Source: Blastobasis lacticolella (taxonomy: Eukaryota > Arthropoda > Insecta > Lepidoptera > Blastobasidae). From it: 64,000 nucleotides of DNA. Shown piece by piece: positions 24,501-36,100 of this stretch (position 1 is the stretch's first letter; each line of letters starts with the position of its first letter). The notes below the pieces were generated by a model. That model made no database searches. It saw nothing but the letters and a program-made list of their open reading frames with translations, and was not told the origin of the DNA. The stretch lies in NCBI GenBank assembly GCA_905147135.1, contig LR990042.1, positions 7,803,545 through 7,867,544 of the forward strand, written 5' to 3'. The translations under genes were made by a program, and so were the position numbers.

Positions 24501-27500
24501 CTCGAATAACACGTAGGCTATAATTCACCTCAATGTTCAATGTGGTTCCCAATACGGGTTCGGGAAATAATGTAATTCAATCGCGGGCAAAAGCTTCTTT
24601 TAAATAAATACTAATCAAGGAGACCTAATCAAACCAGCTGCCTGCCACTTCAAATGCCGGTAAGCGTGTTGACGAAACCTTCGTTATACGTCGATATACA
24701 AAATAGTTATTGAAAGTGGTCTACTAGTGTCGCAACGGCCTGGCTGTGGGTGTTGGCCACCTAGAGTGCGACCAACTTATCTGTTCACTTGACGGCGTCG
24801 CTAGTGGTAAGGAAGTGGGCCTTATATTCTGTCATATTAATACAATAATACCTTAGTTCTGATTTTGTCTACTGAACGAATAAGTTGGTGGCACGGTACC
24901 TCTCTCCCGGTGACACCGCTGGTTTCGCAGTAAAAGTGAACTCGAAACCGGAGCTTACTGCATTTTTGAGCAACTCAAATTCGTTGCAATTCAGAAGCAA
25001 TAATTAATAAGGCCTTATTATGAGATAACGAGTTGCGTGCGCGACACGTTTGCACTAATTGCGGATTAGTTTCAGTCAATGCTACACAATCATATATAAT
25101 TTATTTAATATTGTTCCGTTATGTAATAATATGACTTTATGTTTGTAATTGCTGCTTTGATTTCACTGAATAGGGGAAAAAGAAGGGAACTGTAATTTTC
25201 ATACAAGCACTCAATTTCTGGGAATGAAAAAACCGATTATAATTAAAAAAATATTTTTAACACAAAAATAACACTTGGCCAAGATCCTTTTTGGATCACT
25301 AAGCCAAGAGTTAAGTAAGTAAAAGTTAAAATGGCACAGACACACTACGTAACCGCCTTGCGTAATGCGAGCTTTACGGATTAGTTTCAGGAATTTCATA
25401 TAAATAATGCTAAACGACGGGTCCGGTGGACGGTGTCAATTGGTTTCCGTTCCGTTTTGACATGCGCCAATACCATTTTTATAACTACATACAATTTTTC
25501 ATCAAATTGCATCTGGATAACCAACAACAAATCTCGGTCTTGGCAAATAGCACCCTTTCCAAAACAAAACGCTAAAAGTAAACAAACAGAATCAAGATAA
25601 TGCAACAGCACCGTTTCCCCCTTCACTTATCAATTTTCTAATCACAATTAGCATAAGTAGTCGAGACTTACTGCCGCTGTCAGTGAATCGCCGTACGCAG
25701 AACGTGTAAATGCAACGGTGCGCTGCGCCGGCGCAGCCGGAAGAGATGGAAAGTGAATTATCTGTCATTGACATTGCCGCGGGCGATGCGCGCGTCTTGA
25801 ACTTGACTTGGCGGCCTCAGACAAGCGACATTTAAAGACGAGCCTCCTACGTAGATGAGGCGCGGCCTTTATGAATGAAATAGTATTGTTGTCTTCTGGG
25901 AGGTGTTGTGTTGATTTTAATCTCTTTTAGAAAGAGAATACACTTCTGGAAAAAATATTTTTTTTTGGGGCCACTATATGAATTTGTGTTACTTCCTTGG
26001 GTTATTGAAGTTCAAACAAAAACAAAAAACGAAATACGTCGTAAGGCAAGGAAAACCACAAAAAAAAATTATCTCAGTAGTTTTAAGTGGATAATCATAA
26101 AGAAAATATAGCCTTTGCTAAGCGCATGTTTTACATTTAGATAGGTTTCTAGTCGATTATACTTTCCACTTATATAAATAGTGTTTCTACTACTAATGTG
26201 GCAAACAAAGTGTATGTCTGCTTATAATCTGAATCACCCATTTCAAAAGAAGTTCGTGCTATACTGTCCACCGGATCAATGTTCGTTAAATCTTGTAATC
26301 GGTATCGATACCGGCATCACTTTCAAGCGAACACTCCGTAATCAAATTTAAATAGATTGACAACATAGTTTAGATATGACAATGGTTAGATAATCATCTA
26401 TCTGAGTGGGCATTTACATTATTGTTGCAGTCTCGGTTGAGCAATACGCGAGCCGTGATCGAGAGTGATAAACGGCGCGTCACAAGCAGTAGGCTGACAG
26501 GCCGCCGACGCCACTCACACACCGGCGACTGCGACTTACATAGACTGCAATTATGAAAACGATTAAACCACTCATTAGACATTCAGAATACTAAACTCTA
26601 AGGCAGGCATGCGATGAAATGTCATAATGAGTAAAATACCGCGCACGCGAGCTATCGCTTCACACATTCCCTCTCATTTTTTCTTTCTCGAACGGTTGCG
26701 CTGTAATTGTGGGGCGTAAAAAGTTAATCGCGGTATTAATGCGCGTGCGCACGCCGCTTTGTTCCAGGGAATTCCGAGCTACTCGTACAGCTATGGGGTG
26801 ACAGACGTCAACACTGGCGACGTGAAAACCGTATGGGAGGCCAGGGAAGGCGACTCCGTTCAAGGTGACTGCACACATACTTATGAGTTGATTTAATTTA
26901 TGTTAATTTCTATCGATCAATCTTTTCTTCTGCCTGTAAACTATAGAAAATTTGCATACATTTATTCTGAAATGAGATTAATTTAACTGGTTTCCGATAA
27001 AGACAAGAAAATAACATTAGTTAATATGATATTCTCTATTTCAGGACAGTACAGCGTTCTAGAACCTGATGGATCCATGAGAACTGTGGAATACTCATCT
27101 AATCCTAAAACTGGATTCACTGCCGTTGTTAACAAGGATGACAATAAAGAAGAAAAGAGTGAAGGTCGTAGTATTATTGAGGACAAAGCGATGAGAGAGT
27201 ACGGTAAATACTTCGAATTTTCTGAAGACGGTGAAGTTGATACATATTCAAATGAGAAAAAACGGGGGAAATATTCCTACGACACAGGTTCAAAGAAAAA
27301 ACCAAAATATCCAATAGATTTAGAACCTTCAAGTGATTTTTCTCATAGTATAACCATAAAGCATCATCGTGATCAAACAGGAGCTGAAAGCGAGTCTCAT
27401 TCGCACTATGAATCTGATCCAAAATTCAAATCTAAACGCAAGAAGCCCAACGTTTACACTAACGTTGATGATTCATATGGAAGCAAAATACATGATTACA

Positions 27501-28060
27501 AATACCCGATATTTTCCCCGGATACCTATAGAGATGATTTCGAGCAATTTGAGTCGTCCAACAACGATTTTGAAAAATATCCCAGTCCTTTTGCAGGAAA
27601 AGTTCCTAAATTTGAATCTTCTGACTTCGAAAAAATGTATCCGTACGGTATGAATGGAAAGTTGCCAAAATTAGAAGATTTCAAGCCATCACAACAAATC
27701 ACCAAATATAAGTATCCTTTCGTTCCTGATATGCCAGAGGGGTATTATCATGATGACCCACCGAGACCCAAAAAAAAGAAACCACATAAAAGACCCGAAT
27801 ATCACTACCCAAGCGATGAAGAAGAATATTGGGTTCCCAAAAAGAAGAAGAAGTTACCGACAAGGTTTGCAGAACCTGAATATTTGCCCGACGTCGAAGA
27901 TGACTTCGATCGTCCACGATACCCTACAGATTTCCAAGAAGACGACGATGATGATAGACCTTACAGATACCCTCACAGGCCACAAAAGGAGGTTATACGT
28001 AAAATTGTAAAAAAGAAGAAAAAGCCAGTTTTTAATCTATTAGACATACTAGACATTTAG
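21577..28060 (+). CDS. CPR gene 2: RR-2 type cuticular protein with long charged tail, 401 aa
   Basis: Exons: 21577-21588 (ATGAAGACATGG), 21811-21891, 26768-26864, 27045-28060. The 12-nt first exon followed by an 81-nt exon gives the signal peptide MKTWLLLANLMVLKC at residues 1-15. Residues 16-31 are acidic (QEEIIEDLLTEPDTTI). Residues 32-94 are an RR-2-like domain: YSYSYGVTDVNTGDVKTVWE, REGDSVQGQYSVLEPDG and MRTVEYSSNPKTGFTAVV. It has the RR-2 spacing but lacks the usual HPKY and PHTGD words. Residues 95-401 are one exon of Lys/Glu/Asp/Pro/Tyr-rich low complexity with KKKK blocks and EDDDDD-type runs, ending PVFNLLDILDI. The intron after exon 2 is 4.9 kb. The 97-nt RR exon and phase-1 intron match gene 1. 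The two terminal exons are very secure; the two 5' exons rest on splice sites, phase and the signal peptide they create. Confidence 0.88.
22958..23126 (-). mobile_element. SINE family B, 3' half, minus strand
   Basis: CTGCCTTGACCATGATCCAGG, TTGGCAGATAAGGTAATTACAG and CCGTGACCCTGTTA are the reverse complement of the SINE body and tail. The tRNA-like head is absent. Confidence 0.65.
24077..24320 (+). mobile_element. SINE family B, headless copy
   Basis: GATGTTCTTACGGTAAGAG, GGAAACCTGTACATTCA, ATTACTTGATCTGCTAAATCC with CTGGATCATGGTCAAGG, and AAGATGATTATT follow the body and tail of the SINE with divergence and an expanded middle. No tRNA-like head. Confidence 0.6.
24405..24605 (+). repeat. Family K dispersed repeat
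   Basis: ACGGATTTTGATGAAATCAT, then GGCTATAATTCACC and AATGTGGTTCCCAATACGGG, ending CGCGGGCAAAAGC. The end matches 59100-59185 and the start resembles 12174 and 36758. Confidence 0.4.
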
Positions 28061-28301
28061 TTTTAGCATTTATATACAAATTAGATAATTCTGCTTTATT
28101 TTAGAGATAACAATGAGGGATTGTGTACTTAAGAACACTAAGTACACTTATTGTCTCTAAATAATACTTAGATCTTGTTATGTAAGCCAAAGAATTTTAT
28201 TTGTGTAAAAGTTAAAACTAACAGTTCATAATTATTTTACAATAATTTTGCTTGGTCGACATTCGGATAATATTTAGGATAAGTTATTTAAAATATAAAC
28301 T

Positions 28302-28307
28302 ATTAAA
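28302..28307 (+). terminator. Possible polyadenylation signal ATTAAA, gene 2
   Basis: No AATAAA occurs soon after the stop at 28060. ATTAAA, the commonest variant, is here, 242 bases downstream. Confidence 0.3.
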
Positions 28308-28971
28308 TTTTATAATAATGTTTATTTTCTCTTATTTGGTGCAGAAATAATGAACAGTTAACATAAAAGAATAGCAGCTTAAAGAACCTAATTATATATA
28401 AAACTTATATGTTGTTACTCATAGTTTCGGCCCAGATTAATTATTAATTTTATATTTTAATTAGAGTACCCACAACAGTACAACACATATAGTACAACAA
28501 AAAAGATCTTGCCACATAGCCTTTGAAATCTTGGTCGTGATCAGAAATTAATTTCGACGCCGTTTACTCGGCTACTAATTACTCTTGGACAAAACTGTAT
28601 CAGATATTATGTATGCGCCATGGACGTTGCGCAAAACGAATTACAATGATAGTGAAAGTGCAAAAGCCTAAGAAACTGGAGCAAGTGGGAGTGGCCACAT
28701 TACCTCACAAGGACGTTCGGAGCTTGAGCCAATTTTAAACGTAAAATTTCATCGGTAAATGCACTTTCGTTTTCAATTCAAGGAGAGTCACTTCTCGATC
28801 TTGATCGACACGTTGAGTGAAAGTAGCGTGACATGACCGGTCGTGATCTACATACACTTATATGGCAACGGTATTTATAAAACAGTCATAATTTATCTCA
28901 AGGTAAATTCAAAGGGCCCTTGGGGATAGCAAATTGAAAGATTGAGTTAAGACCACGTATTCTCTCTATTG
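28308..28971. other. Gene-free stretch after gene 2
   Basis: No coding or repeat signal that I recognise. Confidence 0.4.
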
Positions 28972-29235
28972 ACCGTGTGGTGTCTAGAAGAGTAGAATAT
29001 CACCAACCTTTAAAACTCGTGGGTGTAGTGTCGTACAAAGCGACTAAAGGTTTCGAGGCAAAACTTTTAGTCTCCGTAAGTTGGAAAATGAGCAGCAGCA
29101 TTTTCCATTTATATTTATATTACTGCGATTTCCAACACGTCTGCCAAGCATGGAGCTTATGGCATTAATTTTCCTTCTCATGGGAGAGGCCCTAAGTCCT
29201 GCAGTATACAGTTATGGGCTGTGATGTTGATGACG
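28972..29235 (+). mobile_element. Family A repeat, full-length copy
   Basis: ACCGTGTGGTGTCTAGAAGAG, GTGTCGTACAAAGCGACTAAAGG, GAAAATGAGCAGCAGCATTT, GTCTGCCAAGCATGGAG and CTGTGATGTTGATGACG follow the family A consensus throughout. Confidence 0.7.
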
Positions 29236-29300
29236 ATTGTCCTATTACAATTGTATCGTTACTGTGGCATAATCTGTGACTTACGTACGGTCGATTCAAC

Positions 29301-29620
29301 CATGTTAGATCGACATTGTAAGTATGATTAGACAAATTAAATAGAGCAAATGAAAAATACCACTTCAAAGTTCAATATTATTTAGTTCATCTTTGAAATT
29401 AATATAAATTGTTATAGGGATACATTATCGACAGCCCACTTTTACTTTTCAACATTTAGCTATGTTAGATCGATATTGTAAGTAAGATTAGACAAATGAA
29501 ATGGAGCAAATGAAAAATACCACTTCAAAGTTCAATATTATTTAGTTCATCTTTGAAATGAATATAAATTGTTATAGGGATACATTATCGACAGCCCACT
29601 TTTACTTATCAACCTTTAGG
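29301..29620. repeat. Two-copy tandem duplication, 160-bp unit
   Basis: Unit 1 at 29301-29460 and unit 2 at 29461-29620 both start ATGTTAGATCGA(C/T)ATTGTAAG and end with GACAGCCCACTTTTACTT and TTTAG. Only about a dozen differences are visible, so the duplication is fairly recent. No coding content. Confidence 0.85.
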
Positions 29621-29865
29621 TATAATATCCATTGTACACGGCTTTCAAATACCATTAGCTGCCGCAATAAGGCATTAGATAATATTGGTACACAACAGCC
29701 TTACAAACACTGACAGCTGTAGCGAAATGATAGAATTATTGGTCGTTTATTTAAACATTTTGTGTAGATATATAGTCCGGTAGGCGGTCCAGATCTATTA
29801 GCAATCAAGAATATTGTAAAGTACCACTAAAACACCGACTGATTGTGAAATTTTAATAATAATAA

Positions 29866-29982
29866 TCTGGTTGTGATCTTGTGCGCGATGTCCGCCTTAA
29901 CCAAGATCCAGAATTTGCTAGATCAGGTAAACTAATTACTGAAGAGCGACTGCCATCTGACATCCGTGACCCTGTTAACGGT
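29866..29982 (-). mobile_element. SINE family B, 3' half, minus strand
   Basis: GTCCGCCTTAACCAAGATCC, TTTGCTAGATCAGG and GCGACTGCCATCTGACATCC are the inverted SINE body and tail. Confidence 0.65.
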
Positions 29983-29999
29983 GGTACCTAAATTATTTT

Positions 30000-30960
30000 A
30001 AGTAGGGTTTTTATCATCATCATCGAAGCGGTCACTTCTGGCGTCTGCCAGGGTCTGCTGTCCTACTTTTGTCCTGTTTTGGCGACGTTCTACCGCATAA
30101 TATTAATACTAAACTTAGTCAGATTCAAACCACAGTTTTTTAGCTTCCATGGTTTTGCCCTGGTCTCAAGATCTTGTCTAAGCCTGCCCAACCATGGAAG
30201 CTGGTCCGGAATTATAGCTGAGACAGTATCAAGCACAACGCAGAACAAGTCCCTTACTCTGGACAGAAAAACACTACACACCTACCTACACTAATCGGGA
30301 CGGAATTAGTATGGCCTACGATTATTTTGACGACGACCTCAGTGGATCCTGGATTTTTCCAATGTACGCCTCAAGCACAAGCATGGATCTGACAGCCCAC
30401 CGGCATACTACCCGAGGGACACTAGCCAAGGCCTTTTGCAGATGGAAGAAAATGAAATGCCGAGCATTTTTGTAGGGCTTTATTAGTATTTTACCCCATT
30501 CTGATTGTAGCAGTTAGATTTATCGATTTATGACAGCGTCTCGCATGACAGTTTATGGGCGTTGTGCACGCTGTGCCCGTGCATTCACCGGGTGCGGCCA
30601 TGACACGATCGCGTTTGTCGCAATACGCTACCGTAGTACAGAGGGTGTTAAATGTAGGTACGGAAAATTGTACGGAAATCTTTCATTCATTCATTCATGT
30701 TTTATTGATAATTGTTAATTACAAGTCAATTACAGACAAAACGGATCTGTGCCAATGATGTCAAAAGAGTTATCAGAAAATTGGTAATGTGACTTGGTTA
30801 GTAGGAGGAACACAAATTTCTTCGTATTACCCGGTTTCGTGAGAAGAAAAAAAAACCGGGCGCATTACAAGTAAAGCATGTAAGGTAAGTGCCTGCGAAA
30901 GCGACGTCTCCACAGCCAAGAAAAACCTGTGGATCAATAAATATACTCATCCCTCTTTTA
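30000..30960. repeat. Unclassified repeat-like block
   Basis: TTCTGGCGTCTGCCAGGGTC resembles TTCTGTCAGGCTTCGC (36190) and TTTTGCCAGGATCAGC (23883), as well as TTTTGCCAGGGACCGG (60788). These appear to be scraps of one dispersed family with a cctggtcttc/cccagtcttc word downstream in the other three copies. Family not recognised. Confidence 0.35.
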
Positions 30961-31029
30961 TCCCTCCTGCTGTAAGGCTTACCCCGGAAACAAACTTCCG
31001 TGGCCGACCTGAAAAATGGGCAGGTGGGC

Positions 31030-31190
31030 TAACGTAAAGAGAATCTTTTATACATATAACAGCTCTCAGTGTGATTGTGGCATATCTCCGCAAACCATGG
31101 ACCACGTCGTTTCATTCTCAGCGTGTCCTTAAACAATGAAGGATCTGTGCGAGGCCAGTCCAGTATGCGTCGCCAAATACTGGACGAATA
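31030..31190 (+). pseudogene. LINE ORF2 C-terminal zinc-knuckle-like fragment
   Basis: One frame reads CDCGISPQTMDHVVSFSACP before a stop. CDCG.. QTMDH(I/V)... C is the Cys/His signature found near the end of jockey-like LINE ORF2 proteins. A stop and frame changes follow, so it is dead. Confidence 0.55.
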
Positions 31191-31199
31191 AAAATAAAT

Positions 31200-32570
31200 A
31201 AAAAGTTAATATATAAAAAAGTATATAAGTAGTATATCAGTTAGCTAGCACCCATAGTACAAGCTTTGCTTAGTTTGGGGCTAGATGGCGCTATGTGAAC
31301 TTGTCCACGATCATTTATTTATTTATTTATTATTTATTTATATATGTGGTTCCAGATCATATAAAATTCAAATTACGAATGGGCTTAAATAAGAGTTACA
31401 ACACGGTGTTATGAATCACAAACTTGAAAAGTGATAATAGCTTCTCAGTCAAGGCGATCTATCACAATATTACCAGGTGATGATAAATAATTATTATTTA
31501 TAGACAACGATAATATTTCTTTACATGTGATAATTTAAGGAAAATTTTATGTGATATGTTTTTGAAAGTAGTTCCCAATTACAGTAGTTTATGCGATGAA
31601 ATATTCACATTTTAACTGTAAATTGATTGCAAGGTAAAGGTTGACCACATACAACGACATTGTCCTAGATCTGAATTGAATTCGGATTTTATCACAACTA
31701 TTAATTAACTAGTTCTCAACCTGAGTTGGTAATTTGATTTTATTCAGATTTTGTATAAGTTTATAAATGATATAAATAAATTAATATAAATTTCGGATTT
31801 ATTAGATTTAGTATATTTATTTTCATATTTTATTCAAGTACAATATGTTGGAATCAACCTACTATTAATCTACCCTAATTATTAAAAAATATGTATACAA
31901 ATAATTTAACACGGAAATGGTCATCCATGTCGGTGCCCGGGATTGAGTACAGAACGCATCCCAACCATTCCTTTGCCACTTTTTTTCCTGTCCGTTACAT
32001 TCCGTGTGTAAATTCTAATTTTATTAAAGCTGTTTAATGAATTTTATTTTCATATTTATCATTTTGCATCCCGTGACTTGAAATTTGTCATCTATTTTGT
32101 AAGAGTGGGGAAATTAAACAAAACATCTGATTATGACTGATACAGCCGGTTTCTGATCAAATTAAGAAAAATAATACGGTTAGTTAAAAATCTACAAATT
32201 ATGTGATTATTTTAAATTTACTGTAAGATTACTTATTATTAGGTTCTAAAATATCTTATAATTGAATTCATATCTCGAGTTAATTGGTAATTTGTCGTAT
32301 TTAGTAAGAATTTTAATAAGTGTCGCCGCTATACAGCTAAAGCACTAAAAAATTATTGGCATAGCTTCGAGTTCAATAGTGGATGTTTTACATTTAATTG
32401 AGGCCTTTCAACTATTTCATTCGGTATAAAATAAGATAATTCTATATATTCCCATACTTCCTTGCCGATAATAGCTAGAAACAAAAAAGAATAAGTAAGA
32501 CGCATACCGTCTTTGGTTGGTGGACTCGTTGCTTGGTTACCGGCGGATTTATTGGTTAACTCAGTGGGCA
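31200..32570. other. Gene-free AT-rich stretch
   Basis: Very low GC with short ATTTATTT tracts near 31314-31345. No coding signal. Confidence 0.5.
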
Positions 32571-32653
32571 AGTGAATTTGACATTTGATAATTTTACACT
32601 ACGTCAAATAGAGTAGTGTAGGGTTTTTAAATGTCAAATTCAGTTGTTCACTA
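32571..32653. repeat. 83-base hairpin (MITE-like)
   Basis: AGTGAATTTGACATTT faces AAATGTCAAATTCA with GTTGTTCACT, and TTTACACTAC faces GTAGTGTAGG around GTCAAATAGA. The palindrome is imperfect but spans the whole segment. Confidence 0.6.
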
Positions 32654-33510
32654 CGATAACACCTCAGGACCTCCGGCGTGGCATGCGATCTGCGTAAACA
32701 CACTTGCCCCATCTTTAAATAACTAACACTGGTACAGTAGCCACTGCGGCATAGGATTTCAAACGCCGTAAATATGGATATCTATGTCAGGAAAATTTGT
32801 TTGAGCTAGAATTGAAAATATAAGATATCGCCTCTTTGGCGAGAAAGGCTTGACAAAGCTTGATTGAGGTGGCCCAGGACCCCCGAGCTGATGTGTACTT
32901 GTTTAACTGCCGCTAGTTAGAGAGTGGCAGCAATATAAACTTTCTGCTTTTTTCAATGGCCTAAATATGACAATTACAAGACTCCGACAAGCTACCCCAT
33001 ACCAGAATAGCTTACAAATGATGTAAGAAATAATAAAAGGCATAGGAAACTATTTGTTTGTAACATACTTCACTTGACTAATGGATTAGTGTATCGCTTA
33101 CGAGATTTCCGGTAGCACACGCTAAGTCGCTTAGCGCATGCGCCGGTGTAACATGTGGTGATTGATGCGTTCCTTTATACCAGCTTCCCTTCGTTAACGG
33201 AGTACACCTGTCTGTCTGTCTGTCGTAAGTTCGTGTAATGAAATGAGAGCCTGTGCTCGATTTAATGGTGCTAGAAGTCTTATGTAAGGAGCTAATCCAA
33301 AGTCTCCCCTCTATGTAAGTTATTATGTTTATAATGAAAAGTCGCAGAAAATTAGTTAGAAAGTAAGTGAGGAAGTTAATGTAAGTAGAGCGAATAAGGT
33401 CGAGCTTATTGAAGGTTACACTTGTGTGTTTATTTTTATTCATGTTGTGGCTTACTTTGCGGTTTAGTTTAGAATAAACGATATAACCGTACAGTTGTCA
33501 ACGAAACGGA
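32654..33510. other. Gene-free stretch
   Basis: A minus-strand ORF of 121 codons (33078-33443) has no motif and no splice or promoter support. Nothing else recognised. Confidence 0.4.
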
Positions 33511-33514
33511 AACC

Positions 33515-33660
33515 TTTTGATGATGGTTCAAAAAAATTTTGGCGCCTATCGTCTAATTCTTAAATGACAGTGGGCAGGGCACATAGATTGCAGAATATAT
33601 GGCCGATGGGGATCTCTGCCCTATACCCAGCAGTGGGCATCTTCCGGCTGATATGACTAT
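33515..33660 (+). mobile_element. RTE-type LINE 3' end, short remnant
   Basis: AGTGGGCAGGGCACATAGATT recalls the WAGH motif near the RTE ORF end. GGGATCTCTGCCCTATACCC, AGCAGTGGGCATC and CGGCTGATATGACTATAATGATGAT match the usual insect RTE 3' terminus ending in a GATGAT-type tail. Confidence 0.55.
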
Positions 33661-35270
33661 AATGATGATCATCTACTTTGTAAGAGTAGATAGTTGTCAG
33701 TCATAGCCGCTTCCTCCATCTGATACTGCCTCGCGTCTTAAACGTTGTGGCATCTGACTTTCCGAGGCATCGAGACATTGAGATAATACCTACCATAAAT
33801 ACATTGCTCTGATAATGAACATAATAAATCATAATGATTCAGCATAGAAACATTCATGAGACACTAAAATCACTATTTCATGAGACACTTTAGTACTCAC
33901 ACATTAATTCTCGGTGCTTAATAACAGGCTTACAAGCAGGACACCGCCATTAACACCATGTTTATCTTGCAGCTGACATATTGTCGGTGTATAGAACGGT
34001 ATGTTAATGCGAGTGGATAGCTGGTGATAGCAACTCAATTAAACATTATGATCTTAACATATTATGCTCTTTCAATATTGAAATGTTTATTACTTGTTCA
34101 CTGAACATGTAATTGAATAGCATTTTTAGTAAAAAAAATTGTAGAAATTGAAGATCCGTATCCAGTGGTATTAATGTGTAATGTGGCACTTCCTTCATCC
34201 CGCTTTACTTAATATAAGCATATACCACACACACACACATGTAGCTGACAGACAGAATGAGAGTCAGGATCCAGACTGGGTCGCCATGCAATTTGAGATT
34301 TAAATCATACGCAACAGAAGTTATACTCGTGTATTGGTTGTCACTACAGACGAGGTATGTGCTTATATTAAAGAGGTAGGTAAAGAGGGACGAGGGGAGT
34401 GCCACACTACATTTGGTGGTATTCGGTATATCAACTGGTACCATTGTCTTTTACTATTATTATCAGTAATCCACCCAAGTTAGTGCATTATGGCTCTCTA
34501 CGCTTGTCAGATGGGTCGGTGTAGAAAATTCGCAACCGAACATACTGCCACGTCTTTTTCTATATAGTTTATAAAGTTCTTGCACGATTTTCCTCTATTA
34601 TATTAGTCGATTGTACGACAATTATGGTGGAAGAGGTTTATGATAGCCGAATATCTTTAAATTCATGACATTAAGACACGATGGATAGAAACACACCTGA
34701 ACATGTTGGAGCAGTTACAAAAACACTCTTCGTACTTGTTGAGTCACATTCTTGTAAAATTATTCAGCAAATAGGTATTAGAGTATAATAATCTTCACAA
34801 ATAACAGCCAATATCGTAGGCTGTTAAACAAACAATTTGTATCCTGTGCCCTCACATCATTCAACAATTACGATCAAAGAGCCGTAATTAGCATTTGTTT
34901 GGAAACCCACTGGTAACATACAAGGCTTGCAAGGTGCCGATTGTTCCATGTTAGTATCCTTTAAGACATCATTATGAGCTGATTAAACATGAACGTGGGT
35001 TTGAGATTGAGTACACACTCGATTATTTATTGTGTACTCAATTGGAATAAGTTATTTCAGTGGCAAGACAAGATGTAATACGTATATCTAAAATGTATGT
35101 GGTATTGTCGACGTAGGTATCTACCTGAATAATTTAAATACTAAAGTTGGACTAAGAGAGCGTTTAAAATTTTACTGGTGTCTTGGTTTGTCTTCATCAG
35201 TTGTTGAAGAAGGTGAATATGCAAGAACTTCATTTCTTCACATTTCAAAAATAAAAGTGTTTAGTGGTGG
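33661..35270. other. Gene-free stretch
   Basis: AT-rich sequence with an (AC)n tract of about 12 bases near 34229. No coding signal seen. Confidence 0.45.
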
Positions 35271-35279
35271 AAATAAATA

Positions 35280-35640
35280 AGGCTCTATAGTCACCATATG
35301 GCTATAATATTTTAATTAGTATATTTACAAAATATTTTATGAAAAGGAAAACGGTTTTAAAAAGTGCCCTCGTTGATGTCTTTTATATGAAAGTTGAGTG
35401 ATACAGCCACCATTTTCCTTTTCGCCTGATTATAATATAATGTAATACGATAGATAGTTCAGGGTACTACGGGCTCTCATACTGTGCCGGCTGTGTCTAT
35501 CCCGCCACACCTGCCTCGACGACGAAATACGTCGGGCTCTTGCCAGTATCAATGAGGCCTTGCACACTCAAGCCCTCGGGTCTGGTACAGGACCGTGGCA
35601 AATGGCCTGATGGCATGTCTCATGATAGAAAGCAGTCACC
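35280..35640 (+). mobile_element. Retroelement fragment, copy 1 of a pair with 37258-37990
   Basis: An AT-rich part (CACCATATGGCTATAATAT, then GTGCCCTCGTTGATGTCTTT) is followed by a decayed coding part reading LSRHTCLDDEIRRALASINE in one frame. The same AT-rich part followed by a related coding part (LSRHVGLNDII) occurs 2 kb downstream. The coding part resembles the C-terminal domain found after the reverse transcriptase of some invertebrate non-LTR elements. Confidence 0.5.
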
Positions 35641-35778
35641 GTCGGCCAGGATATTTGCAACCACGTTCATCCATCTCCTCCGACTATGAGGATGAAGGTG
35701 TTTAACGGCGAAAATATATAAGACTCCATGGCTGTATAGTCTATGTTGGACAGAACTCTAACATCAGTAATAAAAAAT

Positions 35779-36100
35779 AATCATCTAGGCGTTAATGTCC
35801 GGTTGTGCTCTCGCGCACGAGGCCCCGGGATCCGCCTTGACCATGATCCAGAATTTGGCAGATCAGATGACTACAGTGGTGCGACTGCCATCTGACCACC
35901 GTGACCCTGCTACCAGGGGAACCTGACTAAAGTCGTCTGAATGTGTAGGTTTAATCACGATGTTTTTCCGCACCGTAAGAGCATAAGTTAGCATTCAACT
36001 AACGTACATAACTTAGAAAATAGTCATTGGTACATGTCAGAAGTGGGATTCGAACCCGATACCTGTCGAGGATACCTTAATCACTCGGCCACCGACGCAC
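35779..36100 (-). mobile_element. SINE family B, full-length minus-strand copy
   Basis: Reading on minus: head GTGCGTCGGTGGCCGAGTGA and GGTATCGGGTTCGAATCC, then the usual body and tail, ending in the complement of AATAATCATCTAGGCGTTAA. All SINE segments are present, so this is the best-preserved minus-strand copy. Confidence 0.8.

Larger units (their letters stand above)
21892..26767. other. Intron 2 of gene 2: repeat-bearing
   Basis: Contains a family A scrap at 21971-22005, a family I scrap near 22815-22860, SINE fragments at 22958 and 24077, and a family K fragment at 24405. GC-rich patches at 25675-25870 and 26430-26540 have no open frame that splices in phase with gene 2. A TATAAATA at about 26171 has no usable exon after it. 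Confidence 0.45.

Noticed and set aside
25640..25870. GC-rich patch with TCAGT and a GTAAGT donor on minus, possibly a promoter or 5' exon
   Set aside because: No coding frame or TATA spacing ties it to gene 2 or to another gene; left unannotated inside the intron.
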